Origin: UBA8199 sp964507045
GTDB taxonomy: Bacteria; Verrucomicrobiota; Verrucomicrobiia; Limisphaerales; UBA8199
Length of the DNA stretch: 58,100 bases
Reading direction: 5' to 3'
Assembly: GCA_964507045.1 (NCBI GenBank)
Contig: CAZDOO010000029.1
Location: 1-58,100, forward strand
Both the position numbers and the translations under genes were made by a program. Shown here piece after piece: positions 26,801-34,783 of this stretch (position 1 is its first letter; each line of letters begins with the position of its first letter). The notes beneath the pieces are model-generated. The model saw nothing but the letters and a program-made list of their open reading frames with translations. It did no database searches and was not told the DNA's origin.

Positions 26801-27124
26801 GCGGAGGACGCGGCGAAGTTCGGCGTCGCCTGCTCGCAGCCGCTGCTCGTGGCGCCGGCCTCGGGACCGACGCCTGCGAAGCCGCGGCTTAGCCTGTCAT
26901 CGGATAGGGTGGTGGTCACGGCCTTCAAACCGAGCGACGACGGCAGGGCCTCGATCGTGCGGCTGTTCGGCGTGTCCGGGAGGGCCGAGAAAGTGAAGCT
27001 CACCTGGGCCAACCCCGCGCCCGGGCAGGTCTGGCTCAGCGACACCAGCGAGCAGCCGCGCGAGAAGGCGGGCGCTTGGGTCGAAGTGCCCGGCTGGGGC
27101 ATCGTCACGCTGCGGGCGGAATGA
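23837..27124 (+). CDS. Secreted GH38 alpha-mannosidase
   Basis: A 1095-residue exported enzyme with a signal peptide (LSRSLVFTAVFPLLLCSRSAA). Residues about 40-175 form an F5/8-type (discoidin-like) carbohydrate-binding domain (IIASTEAYPGGHHDVGNITDG, FIEFDFGAP). The GH38 domain starts at about 275 with the zinc motif HSHNDIGYT (H283, H285, D287), then WNVEVLWCVDNYL and MISDVPGYTWSL with the likely nucleophile at about D402. Beta-rich middle and C-terminal domains complete it. It should cleave alpha-mannosides outside the cytoplasm. GH38 proteins here are often paired with sulfated or host glycans, but nothing nearby proves that. Confidence 0.88.
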   Translation: MQKPLLSRSLVFTAVFPLLLCSRSAAEPGMPEGFTRLEQLPAPKIIASTEAYPGGHHDVGNITDGKPRTEYSSNAKGTNTFIEFDFGAPTSVAAFRHVDRNDSATIAASELTFLDAAGAVVGTVPVKHVNQRGGVTSQTLPAPVLARRARWRVTEMGGRHGTVGGAEIAFFTPASPESLPRAVTLATLAPQMVERQGEALVQPLRVTVHYPYAEPVLGVVRIAGAEGKIVNLQFGSQEVVLSAPAVASEQTVKVELEAGGLPVASREVTLKPVRKLEIFILPHSHNDIGYTALQAEVEKKQNDNIETGLRLARATANYPEGARFKWNVEVLWCVDNYLRSATPEQRADFMAAVRSGQVGLDAFYCNILAGLCRPEELLNLMRYATRLSAECGVPIESAMISDVPGYTWSLVPAMAQAGVKYFSFAPNYFDRMGGTMKEWQNKPFWWKGPDGQSRVLCWCPSRGYALGHLIGDGEALARFLPEYLTELENNGYPYDITHLRWNVHGDNGSPDEKVAEVVRDWNARYAWPRLTITTTAAAFREFERRYGDKLPEYSGDYTPYWEDGAASSALETALNRGSAERLVQAGALWAMRNPGPFPAAAFQDAWRNVLLYSEHTWGAHNSISQPDLPFVRDQWKVKQAFALDADQQSARLLAQALQSGAGVPPAAAEFDVFNTTSWERAGLVTLSREQSAAGDCVVNDKGKAVPSQRLASGELVFLARHVPALSAKRFRIKAGPASARGAVKAEGVTLSHPDFTVKIDERSGGIASLVSRSLNRELVDAKAATALNDYFYLPGSDLKDLQRNGPPRITVKERGPLVAALLIESDAPGCKRLLREVRVVDGLDCVEIINTVDKLPVRAKEGVHFGYGFNVPDGTVRMDVGWAVVRPELDQIPASCKNWFSVQRWVDISNDRFGVTWSPVDAPLVEVGGITANLIGSQTNPDVWIQHLEPSQTIYSWVMNNHWHTNYRAEQEGRTFFRYAIRPHKGFAAEDAAKFGVACSQPLLVAPASGPTPAKPRLSLSSDRVVVTAFKPSDDGRASIVRLFGVSGRAEKVKLTWANPAPGQVWLSDTSEQPREKAGAWVEVPGWGIVTLRAE

Positions 27125-27186
27125 GGTGAGTGTGCGACCCCAAGCGGGAAGTTGGCCGGAGTGTGAAATGTGTTACATATTGCGTA

Positions 27187-27214
27187 TTGACTTACGACAG
27201 GTCAGAAGTATGCT
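27187..27214 (+). promoter_or_regulatory. Candidate promoter of the TA/T7SS-like operon
   Basis: TTGACT (27187-27192) and TATGCT (27209-27214) are 16 bases apart. The predicted transcription start falls at or beside the ATG at 27221, so the first message may be leaderless. An ATGT-GTT-ACAT inverted repeat lies just upstream and may serve as an antitoxin operator. Confidence 0.5.
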
Positions 27215-27220
27215 TTTCCC

Positions 27221-27466
27221 ATGAGTCGGGCAACTCAATTGGACACCGTTTACTTCTCGGTGAAAGGCCAGGTGGTGATTCCGCGGTGGCTGCGCCGGGA
27301 GTTTGAAATCGAGGAAGGCACCCGCGCCCACGTGCGGGCCACCCCGCAGGGCATCCTCATCCAGCCGGTTACGGCCAAGCACATCCGCAGCCTCCGGGGC
27401 TCGCTCAAGGGGAGCAAAGCGATGGCGGTCTTCAGGGGCGAGCGCAAGCAGGAGCGGGAGTTGTGA
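27221..27466 (+). CDS. AbrB/MazE-type antitoxin
   Basis: An 81-residue protein with an N-terminal SpoVT-AbrB swapped-hairpin domain (about 8-50: VYFSVKGQVVIPRWLRREF then IEEGTRAHVRATPQGILIQPV). The C-terminus is basic (SLKGSKAMAVFRGERKQ) and should wrap the partner toxin. Such proteins neutralise a toxin and repress their own promoter. The next gene starts one base after the stop. Confidence 0.85.
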   Translation: MSRATQLDTVYFSVKGQVVIPRWLRREFEIEEGTRAHVRATPQGILIQPVTAKHIRSLRGSLKGSKAMAVFRGERKQEREL

Positions 27467-27467
27467 C

Positions 27468-27878
27468 ATGCCTACCAAGGTTCTGGACAGTTGGGCGCTG
27501 ATGGCCTTTCTCCACGACGAGCCGGCGGCGGCGGAAGTGGAGAAGCTGCTGCTGAAGGCCGCCGATGAGAAGTACAAGCTGCTGCTCTGCGTGGTGAACT
27601 GGGGCGAAATCTACTACTCCGTCGCCCGGGCCGAGGGCGAGGCCGTCGCCGAGCAGAAGGCGGCGGAACTCGCAACGCTGGCCATTGAGCTCGTCCCCGT
27701 GGACCAGGACCTCAAACTGGTCCGGGAGGCGGCGAAGCTCAAAGCGACGAAGCAGATGGCCTACGCCGACTGCTTCGCCGCGGCGCTGGCCAAGACCCGC
27801 AACGCCGAACTGGTCACGGGCGATCCGGAGTTCAAGGAGGTTGAGGGCGACCTGAAAATCGCCTGGTTGCCCACTTAA
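27468..27878 (+). CDS. PIN-domain (VapC-like) toxin
   Basis: A 136-residue PIN ribonuclease. Acidic positions fit the family: D7 (KVLDSWALMAFLHDE), E46 (NWGEIYYSV), D102 (AYADCFAAALA) and D119 near the end (VTGDPEF). Toxins of this type cut tRNA or mRNA. ATG 27468 is one base after the antitoxin stop; the open frame extends to 27303 in another frame of the antitoxin and is rejected. An AbrB-type antitoxin with a PIN toxin is a known TA arrangement. It lies 16 bases before the WXG100-like gene, in the same operon. Confidence 0.88.
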   Translation: MPTKVLDSWALMAFLHDEPAAAEVEKLLLKAADEKYKLLLCVVNWGEIYYSVARAEGEAVAEQKAAELATLAIELVPVDQDLKLVREAAKLKATKQMAYADCFAAALAKTRNAELVTGDPEFKEVEGDLKIAWLPT

Positions 27879-27894
27879 CAGAAGAAAGGACACT

Positions 27895-28167
27895 ATGGCC
27901 CAGGCAATCATGGACCCCGAGCAGGTGCGGCGCTTCGCCGAGGAACTCAAGCGATTCAATGCCGACCTTAAGGACAAGATCGTGTCGCTGCAGGCGCGGT
28001 TTGCGGCGTTGGGCGACACGTGGCAGGATCAGGAGCACGTCAAGTTCGCTGAGGAGTTCAAGCAGACCATGAAGGCGCTGAAGAAGTTCGTCGAGGTCTC
28101 GAACCAGCACACACCGTACCTGTTGCGCAAGGCCCAGCGGATTGAGGAGTACCTGAACCAGCGCTAA
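27895..28167 (+). CDS. WXG100-like (ESX-type) protein 1
   Basis: A 90-residue all-helical protein with a central W-x-D turn: GDTWQDQEHVKFAEEF (W43-Q-D). Length, helix-turn-helix design and the following W(x)D-x4-F spacing match WXG100 proteins, which are exported as dimers by type VII secretion systems. The Gly of WXG is replaced by Asp, as in many distant members. No C-terminal YxxxD/E export signal is visible. A strong ribosome site (AGAAAGGA) precedes the ATG. It is encoded with a second WXG-like protein and an EssC/FtsK-like ATPase, which supports the assignment. Confidence 0.75.
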   Translation: MAQAIMDPEQVRRFAEELKRFNADLKDKIVSLQARFAALGDTWQDQEHVKFAEEFKQTMKALKKFVEVSNQHTPYLLRKAQRIEEYLNQR

Positions 28168-28171
28168 GGCC

Positions 28172-28708
28172 ATGCCGGAACGCGCCCATGTTACCTCGGT
28201 GGAGGCCCTGGAGTTCTTCCGGTCGAACCTGCTGGTGTACCTGAGCAAGGCGCGCCCGGCGCTGGATGAGATCAGCTCCGAGGTGGTGCGGATGCGAAGC
28301 TGGCTGGAGGATGAGCAGCGCGCGCATTGGGAGAATGAGATGCGGCGCCGGCGGCGGGAGTTTGATGAGGCGCAGCAGGCGCTGTTCAGTTCCAAACTCT
28401 CCACTTTCCGGGAAACCACCTCGGCGGAGCAAATGGCCGTGCACCGGACCAAACGCGCGCTGGAGGCGGCGGAGGCGAAACTGAAGGTGGTGAAACAGTG
28501 GGATCGCGTGTTCGACAACCGGGTGGGGCCATTGGTCAAACAGATGGAGAAGCTGCATACCGTGCTGGCGCATGACATGGTCCAGGCGGTGGCGTTCCTG
28601 ACGCAGATGATCCAGACGCTCGACGCCTACGCCAACCTCGCGCCGTCGGCTGGCGCAGGAGCGCCGCGCGCCGGGGGGGACGGCACTCCACCGGAGGGCG
28701 AGCCGTGA
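28172..28708 (+). CDS. Coiled-coil protein of the T7SS-like operon
   Basis: A 178-residue, mostly helical protein; about 30-160 is coiled coil (RAHWENEMRRRRREFDEAQQ, LEAAEAKLKVVKQWDRVF, LVKQMEKLHTVLAHD). The C-terminal 25 residues are a disordered Gly/Pro/Ala tail. No family is recognised and no signal peptide is seen. Its place between two WXG100-like genes suggests a longer substrate, chaperone or structural partner, like the helical Esp/LXG-type proteins of other T7SS loci, but that is inference. It starts four bases after the previous stop and overlaps the next start. Confidence 0.6.
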   Translation: MPERAHVTSVEALEFFRSNLLVYLSKARPALDEISSEVVRMRSWLEDEQRAHWENEMRRRRREFDEAQQALFSSKLSTFRETTSAEQMAVHRTKRALEAAEAKLKVVKQWDRVFDNRVGPLVKQMEKLHTVLAHDMVQAVAFLTQMIQTLDAYANLAPSAGAGAPRAGGDGTPPEGEP

Positions 28709-28911
28709 AAGTCAGCGGCGCCCGGCTGAGCGGCATCACGAAGGAATTGCGGGCCCAGTGGCAGGACACAAAAAGCTACTGGCGGGACGACCGGTGCCAG
28801 GAATTCGAGCACAAGTACCTGGAAGAACTCTTTGCCAGCGTGGACCGGGCAGTTACAGTGATGGAGCAACTGGACAAACTCTTAACCAAGATCAAGCAGG
28901 ACTGTGAGTAG
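28705..28911 (+). CDS. WXG100-like protein 2 (short)
   Basis: A 68-residue helical protein with SYWRDDRCQEFEHKY (W26-R-D), which aligns with TWQDQEHVKFAEEF of WXG100-like protein 1: the same W-x-D followed by an F at equal spacing. It is shorter than classic members and may be the dimer partner. Its GTG start overlaps the previous stop (GTGA), and the next gene starts 8 bases before its end, so translation is tightly coupled. Confidence 0.65.
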   Translation: MKVSGARLSGITKELRAQWQDTKSYWRDDRCQEFEHKYLEELFASVDRAVTVMEQLDKLLTKIKQDCE

Positions 28912-31900
28912 CAATCTGGGAGTTGGCAAGACACTCGAACTGCTGGAGCGCCTGAAGAGCACGGTCCGGGACCTGGCGGCCCGGGCCGAGAAGCTCAACG
29001 CGGAATTCTACGCTCGGACGGGCCGGGAACGGCGTCTCCGCGAAGCCGCGCAGGAACGACAGGCGAGGGAGCTGGCGGCGGCGGCCGGCGAAGGAGAAGC
29101 GGCTTTGGCGGCCGCCGGGGAAGAAGCCAGGGCGAAATACGAGGCGCGGAAGGCCCGGATCGGGACGGCTTACCAGGCGAGCAAGGAGAAGCGCCTGGCG
29201 GACATCGAGGCCGGGACCGGCACGCGGAAATACGAATTGCAGAAGACGATGCTGCAAGCCGAGCGCGACCGGGAAGCGGGTTTAGCGGCGACGACGACCG
29301 CGCTGGAAGAGTTCCGGGCCAGCCTGGCGGACCAGCAAGCCGCGCTGGCGTCGCTGGAGACGGCTGCGGCGAGGGCTTTTAGGGGTTATGGGAAGTTCGT
29401 CCGCCTTTTGGCGGGGGCATACCAACAGGCGGCTTCGCCCAGCCCGGCGCTGGACGCGCAATCCCTGCTGGCGGAACTGCGCGCGGGATTGGGCAAGACG
29501 CAAGGTGACCTGGGCCGCTTCCAGCAGTTCCGGTTGCTGCGCGTATTCAAGTATCTCCCGGTGTGGGGGCTGGTTGCGCTGGGCGCGGTCCCGCTGGTTC
29601 TCAATCAGTTCGGTCATAATTCGGGCGCCTACTGGAAGGCGGGCGGGTGCGTGGCCGGGATCGTGGCCGTCGTGTTGATTGTGCGCTATTTCGCGCAGCG
29701 GCGGGCGACGCCGCTGGCGGCAGCCGTAGCCGAGGGGCTGGGGAAAGCGCGCCGCCTGCACGACGCCGCCGCGGAGCGGGCCGAGGCGCATTGCCAGCAG
29801 GAGCTGGAGCGCGTCAAGGGCGAATTCGAGAGCGCCACCCGAACCGTGGACCGGGAGTTGAAGCAGACGCTGGCAGAGGCCGGCGAGCGGCGGGTGGTGT
29901 GCCGCATGCAGAGCGACGAGAAGGCGTCGCGAGCCTTGGAGAAGAATGACCAGCTCTACCGCGCCAAGCGGGAACGGTTGCAGCGGCAGCATGCGGGGGC
30001 GGGGGAGCAGCTGAAGCGCACGGCGGAGACGCGCACCCGGGCGGAGGTGGAGGCGAGCGAGCAGCGGGAGGCGGGGTTTAGCGCGGATTACCAGGCCGCG
30101 TGGCAGAAGCTGGAAGCTGAGTGGAAGCGCGCGACCGGGCAGATTTACGAGAGCATCCAGTCCGCGAATGCCGCGGCGGACACGCTCTTCCCGCCGTGGC
30201 AGGCGCCGGTGCTGGAGGCGTGGACTCCGCCCGCGCAGTTCGCCGCTGCGGCGAAGTTTGCCCGGATGGACGTGGAGGTGGAGAAGCTGGCGCAGACCAC
30301 CCTCAATGACCGGCGCCTGGTGTTGCCGGGCCCGGCGCGGTTCTCGCTGCCGGTTTGCCTGGCCTATCCGGAGCAGGGCTCGATCCTGTTTGAGACAACA
30401 GAGCAGGGGCACGACGAGGCCATCGGCGCGCTGAACAGCATCATGCTGCGGCTGCTGGCGACGGCGCCGCCCGGGCGGCTAAATTTCACCATCATTGACG
30501 CCGTTGGCCTGGGGCAGAACTTCGCCGGCATTATGCACCTGGCGGACCACGAGGAGCAGATCATCAACAGCCGCATCTGGACGCAGTCGGGCCAGATCGA
30601 GCAGAAGCTGGCCGACCTGAATGAGCACATGGAGAAGGTCATCCAGATGTATCTGCGCAACGAGTACGCCACCATCGCGGAGTACAACGAGCAGGCGGGC
30701 GTGATTGCGGAGAAGTATTATTTTCTCGTCGTGGCGGATTTTCCGGTGAACTTCACCGAGACCGCCGCCAAGCGCCTGCTGAGCATTGCGGCCAGCGGGG
30801 CGCGCTGCGGCGTTTACACCCTCATTCATTGGGACCAGCGGCAGCCCTTGCCGCCGGAATTCATCCCCGATGAGTTGCGGGACAGCAGCGTTTGCCTGAG
30901 CGCCAAAGGGAAGCAGTTTCTGCTGGCCGGCAAGGCGATCCCCGGGGCCGACCTGGTCCTGGACGCGCCCCCGCCCCCGGAGTTTGCCATCGAGTTCGTC
31001 AACAAGGTCGGCAAGAGCAGCCGCGATTCCAGCCGGGTGGAGGTGCCCTTCGCGCACGTGGCGCCACCGGAGGCGGAAGTGTGGAGCGAGGACACCGCCA
31101 AGGAGTTGCTCGTGCCCATCGGACGCACCGGCGCCACCAAGTTCCAGTACCTCGCCATCGGCAAGGGGACTTGCCAGCACGCGCTGATCGCCGGCAAGAC
31201 CGGTTCGGGCAAGTCCACCTTGTTTCACGTGATCATCACCAATTTGGCGCTGTGGTGCGGCCCCGAACAGGTGGAGTTTTACCTGGTGGACTTCAAGAAA
31301 GGCGTCGAATTCAAGTGCTACGCGAGCCACCGCCTGCCGCATGCGCGGGTCGTGGCGATCGAGAGCGACCGGGAGTTCGGCCTGAGCGTGTTGCAGCGAG
31401 TGGATGATGAACTGAAACGCCGCGGCGACCTGTTCCGCCAGCTCGGGGTGCAGGATATCGCGGGCTACAAGCGGGCAGGCGGGACGGAGCCGATCCCGCG
31501 CTCGCTGCTGATTATTGACGAGTTCCAGGAGTTCTTTGTGGAGGATGACCGTATTTCGCAGTCGGCGTCGCTGCTGCTGGACCGGCTGGTGCGGCAGGGG
31601 CGGGCGTTTGGCATCCATGTGCTGCTCGGCTCGCAGACCTTGGGCGGGGCCTACACGGTCGCGCGCACCACGCTGGGCCAGATGGTGATCCGCATCGCCC
31701 TGCAGTGCAACGAGGCGGACGCCTACCTGATCATGGACGAGAACAACCCGGCGCCGCGCCTGTTGTCGCGGCCCGGCGAAGGTATCTACAACGACATGGC
31801 CGGCATGATCGAAGGCAACAGCCCGTTCCAGGTGGTCTGGCTGCCGGACCAGGTGCGGGAAACGTACTTGGCGAAGGTCCGGGCCAGAGCCGACGAGGAG

Positions 31901-32869
31901 GAGGGCAGACGGCAGAAGACAGAAGGCGGCAAGAGGCGGGCCGAGGAGGGTCGGCTCTATCCGGGGCCGATCGTGTTCGAGGGGAACGCGCCGGCGGATG
32001 TGCGGGAGAATGCGCTCCTGCAAAGGCTATTGGAAGCCCCGGCGATCAAGCCGGCAGCGGCGGGTCGCATTTGGCTGGGCGCGCCCAACTCGATCAAAGG
32101 GCCGACGGAGGCGCTGTTTCAGCGGCAGAGCGGGAGCAACCTGTTGTTGGTGGGGCAACGCGACGAGGCCATGTTGGCCCTGCTTTCGGTCGGACTCATT
32201 TCCCTGGCGGCCCAGTATCCGGTGGGGGCGGCACGGTTCATCCTGTGTGACGGCACTGCGCCCGGCACCTCGCAGCGCGAGTACATCGAGCGGATCATTC
32301 AGGCTATCCCCCACGAGGTCACGCAGGCCAAGCCGGGCGATCTGGGGGACATCATGAAGAACTTGGCCGCTGAAATGCAGCAACGTGCCGAGGCGGCGGA
32401 TGCGGAGGCGGCACCACCGGTTTTCCTGTTCCTCCAGGGTCTCCAGAAATACGGCAAACTACGTTACGAGGAGGATTTTGGCTTCTCCACCAGCGACGCC
32501 GGGACCGAAGCCAATCCCGCCCTGCTGCTGAACAACCTTATCTGCGAAGGGACCCGGCTCGGGTTCCATGTGATCGCCAGCTGCGACACCTGCAATAACG
32601 TGAACCGTTTCCTCAGCCGGAAGGCCTTGAGTGAATTCGAGATGCGGGTGCTGTTCCAGATGAGCGCCAATGACTCGGCCAGCCTCATTGACAACCCCAA
32701 AGCCAGCCTGCTCGGCCTGCATCGTGCCCTCTTCTACAATGCCCAGGAGGGCTACCTCGAAACCTTCCGCCCTTACGCGCTGCCCGGCGGCGAATGGATC
32801 GAGCAGGCGGCCCGCAGCCTGACCCGGCTGCTTAAGCCGGGAAGTGCTGCCGGCACGGCCGGGATGTGA
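28904..32869 (+). CDS. FtsK/EssC-like membrane ATPase of a T7SS-like system
   Basis: A 1321-residue ATPase. Residues 1-190 are coiled coil, followed by two membrane helices (about 218-237 and 245-263) and a second coiled coil to about 420. The first FtsK/SpoIIIE domain has a P-loop (AGKTGSGKST, about 764-773), Walker B (SLLIIDEFQEFF, about 867-878) and HVLLGSQTLGGAY. A C-terminal domain (about 1045-1320) has the FtsK fold pattern without a P-loop (LLLVGQRDEAMLAL). This one-active, one-degenerate arrangement recalls EccC/EssC motors that drive export of WXG100 proteins. A Lys/Arg/Glu-rich linker (about 1000-1018) looks like a low-complexity insert. GTG start at 28904 overlaps the WXG gene. Confidence 0.82.
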   Translation: MSSNLGVGKTLELLERLKSTVRDLAARAEKLNAEFYARTGRERRLREAAQERQARELAAAAGEGEAALAAAGEEARAKYEARKARIGTAYQASKEKRLADIEAGTGTRKYELQKTMLQAERDREAGLAATTTALEEFRASLADQQAALASLETAAARAFRGYGKFVRLLAGAYQQAASPSPALDAQSLLAELRAGLGKTQGDLGRFQQFRLLRVFKYLPVWGLVALGAVPLVLNQFGHNSGAYWKAGGCVAGIVAVVLIVRYFAQRRATPLAAAVAEGLGKARRLHDAAAERAEAHCQQELERVKGEFESATRTVDRELKQTLAEAGERRVVCRMQSDEKASRALEKNDQLYRAKRERLQRQHAGAGEQLKRTAETRTRAEVEASEQREAGFSADYQAAWQKLEAEWKRATGQIYESIQSANAAADTLFPPWQAPVLEAWTPPAQFAAAAKFARMDVEVEKLAQTTLNDRRLVLPGPARFSLPVCLAYPEQGSILFETTEQGHDEAIGALNSIMLRLLATAPPGRLNFTIIDAVGLGQNFAGIMHLADHEEQIINSRIWTQSGQIEQKLADLNEHMEKVIQMYLRNEYATIAEYNEQAGVIAEKYYFLVVADFPVNFTETAAKRLLSIAASGARCGVYTLIHWDQRQPLPPEFIPDELRDSSVCLSAKGKQFLLAGKAIPGADLVLDAPPPPEFAIEFVNKVGKSSRDSSRVEVPFAHVAPPEAEVWSEDTAKELLVPIGRTGATKFQYLAIGKGTCQHALIAGKTGSGKSTLFHVIITNLALWCGPEQVEFYLVDFKKGVEFKCYASHRLPHARVVAIESDREFGLSVLQRVDDELKRRGDLFRQLGVQDIAGYKRAGGTEPIPRSLLIIDEFQEFFVEDDRISQSASLLLDRLVRQGRAFGIHVLLGSQTLGGAYTVARTTLGQMVIRIALQCNEADAYLIMDENNPAPRLLSRPGEGIYNDMAGMIEGNSPFQVVWLPDQVRETYLAKVRARADEEEGRRQKTEGGKRRAEEGRLYPGPIVFEGNAPADVRENALLQRLLEAPAIKPAAAGRIWLGAPNSIKGPTEALFQRQSGSNLLLVGQRDEAMLALLSVGLISLAAQYPVGAARFILCDGTAPGTSQREYIERIIQAIPHEVTQAKPGDLGDIMKNLAAEMQQRAEAADAEAAPPVFLFLQGLQKYGKLRYEEDFGFSTSDAGTEANPALLLNNLICEGTRLGFHVIASCDTCNNVNRFLSRKALSEFEMRVLFQMSANDSASLIDNPKASLLGLHRALFYNAQEGYLETFRPYALPGGEWIEQAARSLTRLLKPGSAAGTAGM

Positions 32870-32932
32870 CAAAGCTGACGGCGGGCTTCATCAGCAGAGC
32901 GCCGGCAGCAGCCTTCATTGGGGCCGAGCAGC

Positions 32933-34756
32933 TTATCCCCGGAAGTAGAGGTAGCCAGCGAGAATGACTGCCAGCACCACGGCCGACGCCAGCACGTCCC
33001 GCCAATCCCAACTCTGGGTGCTTTCGGCCCGATGTTGCTCCGTCACGGTGCCAAAGCTCAGGTTCTTGATCCTGTCGTAGTCAGGCTGGCGGGTCAGGTA
33101 ACTGACCCCCACCATAACCACCGCCGAGATGATGGTGATGAGGATGCTGAAGTACTGGAAGTTGATGTTGTTGATGATCCACAGGAAGGACCCTTCGGGG
33201 TAGCCATTCCTATACGCCGCAAGGCCGAGCGTCACCGGTGTGTCCACGAGCATCCGGAACAGGCCGATGATAAAGCCGACGACCATGGCCCACAGGCAGC
33301 CCTGCGCGTTCAGGCGCTTCCAGAACACACCGAAGAAGAACACGACGAAGATGGGAGGCGCCAGATAGCCTTGGATGGCCTGCAAATAGTTGTACAGGCC
33401 GGTCGCTCCTTTCACGACCGGAATCCAGGCCATGGCAATGAGAACCATGATGCCGGTGGCGATGCGGCCCATGCGGACGATTTCATGTTGGGAAGCTTGC
33501 GGACGCAGCTTCTCGTAGATGTCTACGGTGAAGAGAGTCGAGCAGGCGTTGAACACGCCGGCCAGCGACCCCATCAGGGCGGAGAGCAACCCGGCGACGA
33601 CGATGCCGCGCAGGCCGGGAGGCAGGAGGTGCTCGACCAACAACGGGAACGCCGCCTGGGCTTTGGCGGTGGCGATGCCGGTGGCGGGATCAATGACCTG
33701 TTCCAGCCCGGGAATCTTGCCGCTCTTGGCCAGCGCGAAACAGATCAGGCCGGGGATGATGAACAGATACACCGGGAACAGTTTTAAGACGGCGGCGAAG
33801 ATGCTGCCACGCCGGGCGACTTGTTCGTTGGGAGCGCCCAAGGCGCGCTGAACGATGTATTGATCGGTGCACCAGTACCAAAGGCCGATCACGGGCGCGC
33901 AAATGGCCATGCCCAGCCATGGGAAGTTCTGGTTAAAATACCATGCCTGCCGCACGGTCTGACCCGCCGCGTTCTTCTCCCACAGCGGCGCCCAGGTCCC
34001 CTCTACTCCCGGCGGCACCATGGGCTTCCACAAGTTGAACATGTCCGACCCGCACAGCCGCTTGAGTTCGCCCCAGCCGCCCAGGGTGTGCAGCCCATAG
34101 ATTGTCAGCAGCGCCGAGCCGAGGATCAGGATGGTCACCTGGACTGCGTCGTTGTAGGCCACCGCGCGCATGCCCCCGAGCATGGTATAGAGGCCGGTTA
34201 GCGCAATAACCAGGACCGAGCCGATCCAGAAGCTGTCAATCACCGTGCCTCCCAGGTTCAGGCTCAGTTCCGGCAGAAGCGTGGCGAAGACGACGCCCCC
34301 GGCGAAGATGCCGACGGCGATTTTGGAGACAATGAACGTGACCAGCGACACGATGGACAGCACGTAGCGCGAGCCGACCGAGAAGCGCCGCTCCAGGAAC
34401 TCCGGCATGGTGAATACCAGCGAGCGCGCGTAGAAGGGCACGAATACCCAGGCCAGCACCAGCAAGCACCACGCGTGGAATTCATAATGAGCCAGCGCCA
34501 CGCCGTCCTTCGCGCCGGACCCGGCCAGCCCCACGATATGCTCGGATCCGATGTTGGAGGCGAAGATGGACGCGCCGATGATCCACCAGCTCAAGTTGCG
34601 GCCGGCGAGGAAATAGTCGGCGGCCGTATCTTTGCGGCGGCTCACCACCCACCACGCCACACCCAGGAGGATGCCGAAGTAGGCAGCGATGGCCAGCCAG
34701 TCAAGAGGGCTCAGAGTTGAGCCGGCCACAGCGAGCATCGGACTCAGGTTATTCAT
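32933..34756 (-). CDS. SSS-family sodium:sugar symporter
   Basis: A 607-residue protein with about fourteen membrane helices of the SLC5/SSS family (AADYFLAGRNLSWWIIGASIFASNIGSEHIVGLAG; GLYTMLGGMRAVAYNDAVQ; LLSALMGSLAGVFNACSTLF). It would use the Na+ gradient to import a sugar. It is 27 bases downstream of araD in the same operon, so L-arabinose is the likely cargo. Helix-rich C-terminus YLYFRG. Confidence 0.85.
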   Translation of the reverse strand: MNNLSPMLAVAGSTLSPLDWLAIAAYFGILLGVAWWVVSRRKDTAADYFLAGRNLSWWIIGASIFASNIGSEHIVGLAGSGAKDGVALAHYEFHAWCLLVLAWVFVPFYARSLVFTMPEFLERRFSVGSRYVLSIVSLVTFIVSKIAVGIFAGGVVFATLLPELSLNLGGTVIDSFWIGSVLVIALTGLYTMLGGMRAVAYNDAVQVTILILGSALLTIYGLHTLGGWGELKRLCGSDMFNLWKPMVPPGVEGTWAPLWEKNAAGQTVRQAWYFNQNFPWLGMAICAPVIGLWYWCTDQYIVQRALGAPNEQVARRGSIFAAVLKLFPVYLFIIPGLICFALAKSGKIPGLEQVIDPATGIATAKAQAAFPLLVEHLLPPGLRGIVVAGLLSALMGSLAGVFNACSTLFTVDIYEKLRPQASQHEIVRMGRIATGIMVLIAMAWIPVVKGATGLYNYLQAIQGYLAPPIFVVFFFGVFWKRLNAQGCLWAMVVGFIIGLFRMLVDTPVTLGLAAYRNGYPEGSFLWIINNINFQYFSILITIISAVVMVGVSYLTRQPDYDRIKNLSFGTVTEQHRAESTQSWDWRDVLASAVVLAVILAGYLYFRG

Positions 34757-34783
34757 AAGCTGATTGCTGCCGGATCCTGTTGA

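Noticed and set aside
32918..33787. Plus-strand 289-codon frame
   Set aside because: It mirrors the SSS symporter gene and is His/Asp-rich, a typical antisense shadow.
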